From positions 4,588,001 to 4,652,000 of the forward strand of contig CP094668.1 in NCBI GenBank assembly GCA_022836915.1: a DNA stretch of 64,000 nucleotides, in the 5' to 3' direction. Of the stretch, positions 63,377 to 64,000 are shown piece after piece. The DNA comes from Paenibacillus sp. OVF10. GTDB lineage: Bacteria; Bacillota; Bacilli; Paenibacillales; Paenibacillaceae. Below the pieces are notes generated by a model. It searched no databases, was not told the origin of the DNA, and saw nothing but the letters and a program-made list of their open reading frames with translations. The translations under genes and the position numbers were made by a program. Position 1 is the stretch's first letter. Each line of letters opens with the position of its first letter.

Positions 63377-64000
63377 TTAAGTGATGATCTCGCCAATCCA
63401 ATCCGCGAGTTCGTTAGGCGTAATTGCTGCTACATGTGCCCCCATATTGGTTAATGTCTGTGCGGCATGTTTGTTATAGACTGAATCCCCGTTAAAATCG
63501 AGCGCGGTGAGAACCAGCAATTTGCATCCTGCATCGATGATATCTTTACAGGCTTTGTACATCTGCGCGATCGGGTACCCTTCCTCCAGATCACTGACCA
63601 GAATAAAGATGGTTTTGCCCGGATTATCGATTAACGTCTCGCCATATCGCAACGCTTTGGTAATATGTGTCCCCCCACCGAGCTGTACATTCATGAGCAC
63701 GTCTACGGGGTCTTCCAGTCTGTCGCTCAGATCAACAACCTGCGTATCAAATATGAATAATTTCGTGCGCAACGCATTCAAGCGATAGAAGATGCTGGCC
63801 ATCACCGAACTGTAGATGACTGAATCCAGCATACTGCCACTTTCGTCTACACCAATGATGATGTTCCACTTGTTATGGGGCTGTATATTCCCGTCGAAAT
63901 ACAGACGATCAATCACAAACCTGCGCTTGTTTTTATCGTAATTCTTCAAATTCTTGGTGATAGTTCGCTTGAAATTCAGATTGCGCAAGGATCGAACTGA
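63377..64000 (-). CDS. VWA-domain protein (YehP/CoxE-like), 5' end beyond the window
   Basis: The von Willebrand A domain has its full metal site: DESGSM, then GGGTHI, then SDLEEG. The frame stays open to the right edge (SVRSLRNLNF), so the N-terminus is missing here; TTG 63988 is only an internal possibility. VWA proteins of this type work with a MoxR AAA+ ATPase, which would be expected just outside the window. It heads the visible part of the operon. Confidence 0.8.
   Translation of the reverse strand, partial: SVRSLRNLNFKRTITKNLKNYDKNKRRFVIDRLYFDGNIQPHNKWNIIIGVDESGSMLDSVIYSSVMASIFYRLNALRTKLFIFDTQVVDLSDRLEDPVDVLMNVQLGGGTHITKALRYGETLIDNPGKTIFILVSDLEEGYPIAQMYKACKDIIDAGCKLLVLTALDFNGDSVYNKHAAQTLTNMGAHVAAITPNELADWIGEIIT

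Overview
The window looks like a chromosomal piece of a Paenibacillus-like Firmicute. The signs are AAGGAGG-type ribosome binding sites with many TTG and GTG starts, LplA/LplB/LplC-type sugar ABC transporters beside a membrane-anchored AraC sensor, BglG/LicT antitermination, large numbers of glycoside hydrolases, and Rho-independent terminators after most operons. No rRNA, tRNA or CRISPR array was seen. All assignments come from reading the sequence; no database search was possible.

Layout. 0-13 kb: plant-glycan genes on the + strand (GH3 beta-glucosidase, GH106-like hydrolase, alpha/beta hydrolase, GH2 beta-galactosidase, GH78 alpha-L-rhamnosidase) followed by an AraC regulator. 14-17 kb: a TetR regulator divergent from two membrane-anchored acyl hydrolases, one of the pectin acetylesterase/Notum type, then an IS66 transposase relic. 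17-22 kb: a sugar operon (FGGY kinase, class II aldolase, DUF4432 epimerase-like protein, L-arabinose isomerase). 22.5-26.6 kb: HxlR regulator divergent from a nitronate monooxygenase, and an MFS transporter divergent from an AraC regulator. 27.7-32.1 kb: a beta-glucoside operon with two RAT/terminator switches (antiterminator, PTS IIBCA, 6-phospho-beta-glucosidase). 32.3-41 kb: an accessory defence island. It holds a three-gene ABC-3C system (nuclease effector, middle component MC2, ABC ATPase), a zinc-ribbon/HEPN/TniQ-like giant protein, a LexA-box promoter before a truncated Y-family polymerase start, several gene relics and short dispersed repeats. 41-53 kb (- strand): a polyuronide utilisation locus (beta-helix lyase-like exoprotein, two paralogous solute-binding lipoproteins, LplB/LplC permeases, GH88 unsaturated glucuronyl hydrolase, membrane AraC sensor). 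53-54.8 kb: decayed membrane-protein genes. 54.9-57.4 kb: a WG-repeat protein. 57.7-64 kb: a VWA/DUF4132/SWIM operon resembling the Escherichia coli yehLMPQ-molR cluster and running off the right edge.

A striking property is that more than twenty otherwise intact genes are broken by one-base losses, nearly always in short homopolymers. In each case adding one base restores a continuous family-typical protein. This pattern fits residual indels of a long-read assembly better than mass pseudogenisation, so I merged the pieces and give the joined coordinates. Two in-frame nonsense codons (37858 and 41466) are different in kind. A smaller set of fragments (IS66, Y-family polymerase, MFS, GH2 tail, ABC exporter, RDD, flavin oxidoreductase) have large missing parts and look genuinely decayed.

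How it works together: secreted and intracellular hydrolases and esterases release beta-glucosides, galactosides, rhamnosides and unsaturated uronides. Local AraC, BglG and sensor regulators switch dedicated transporters. The sugars feed kinase, isomerase and aldolase steps. The defence island sits between the two sugar blocks.
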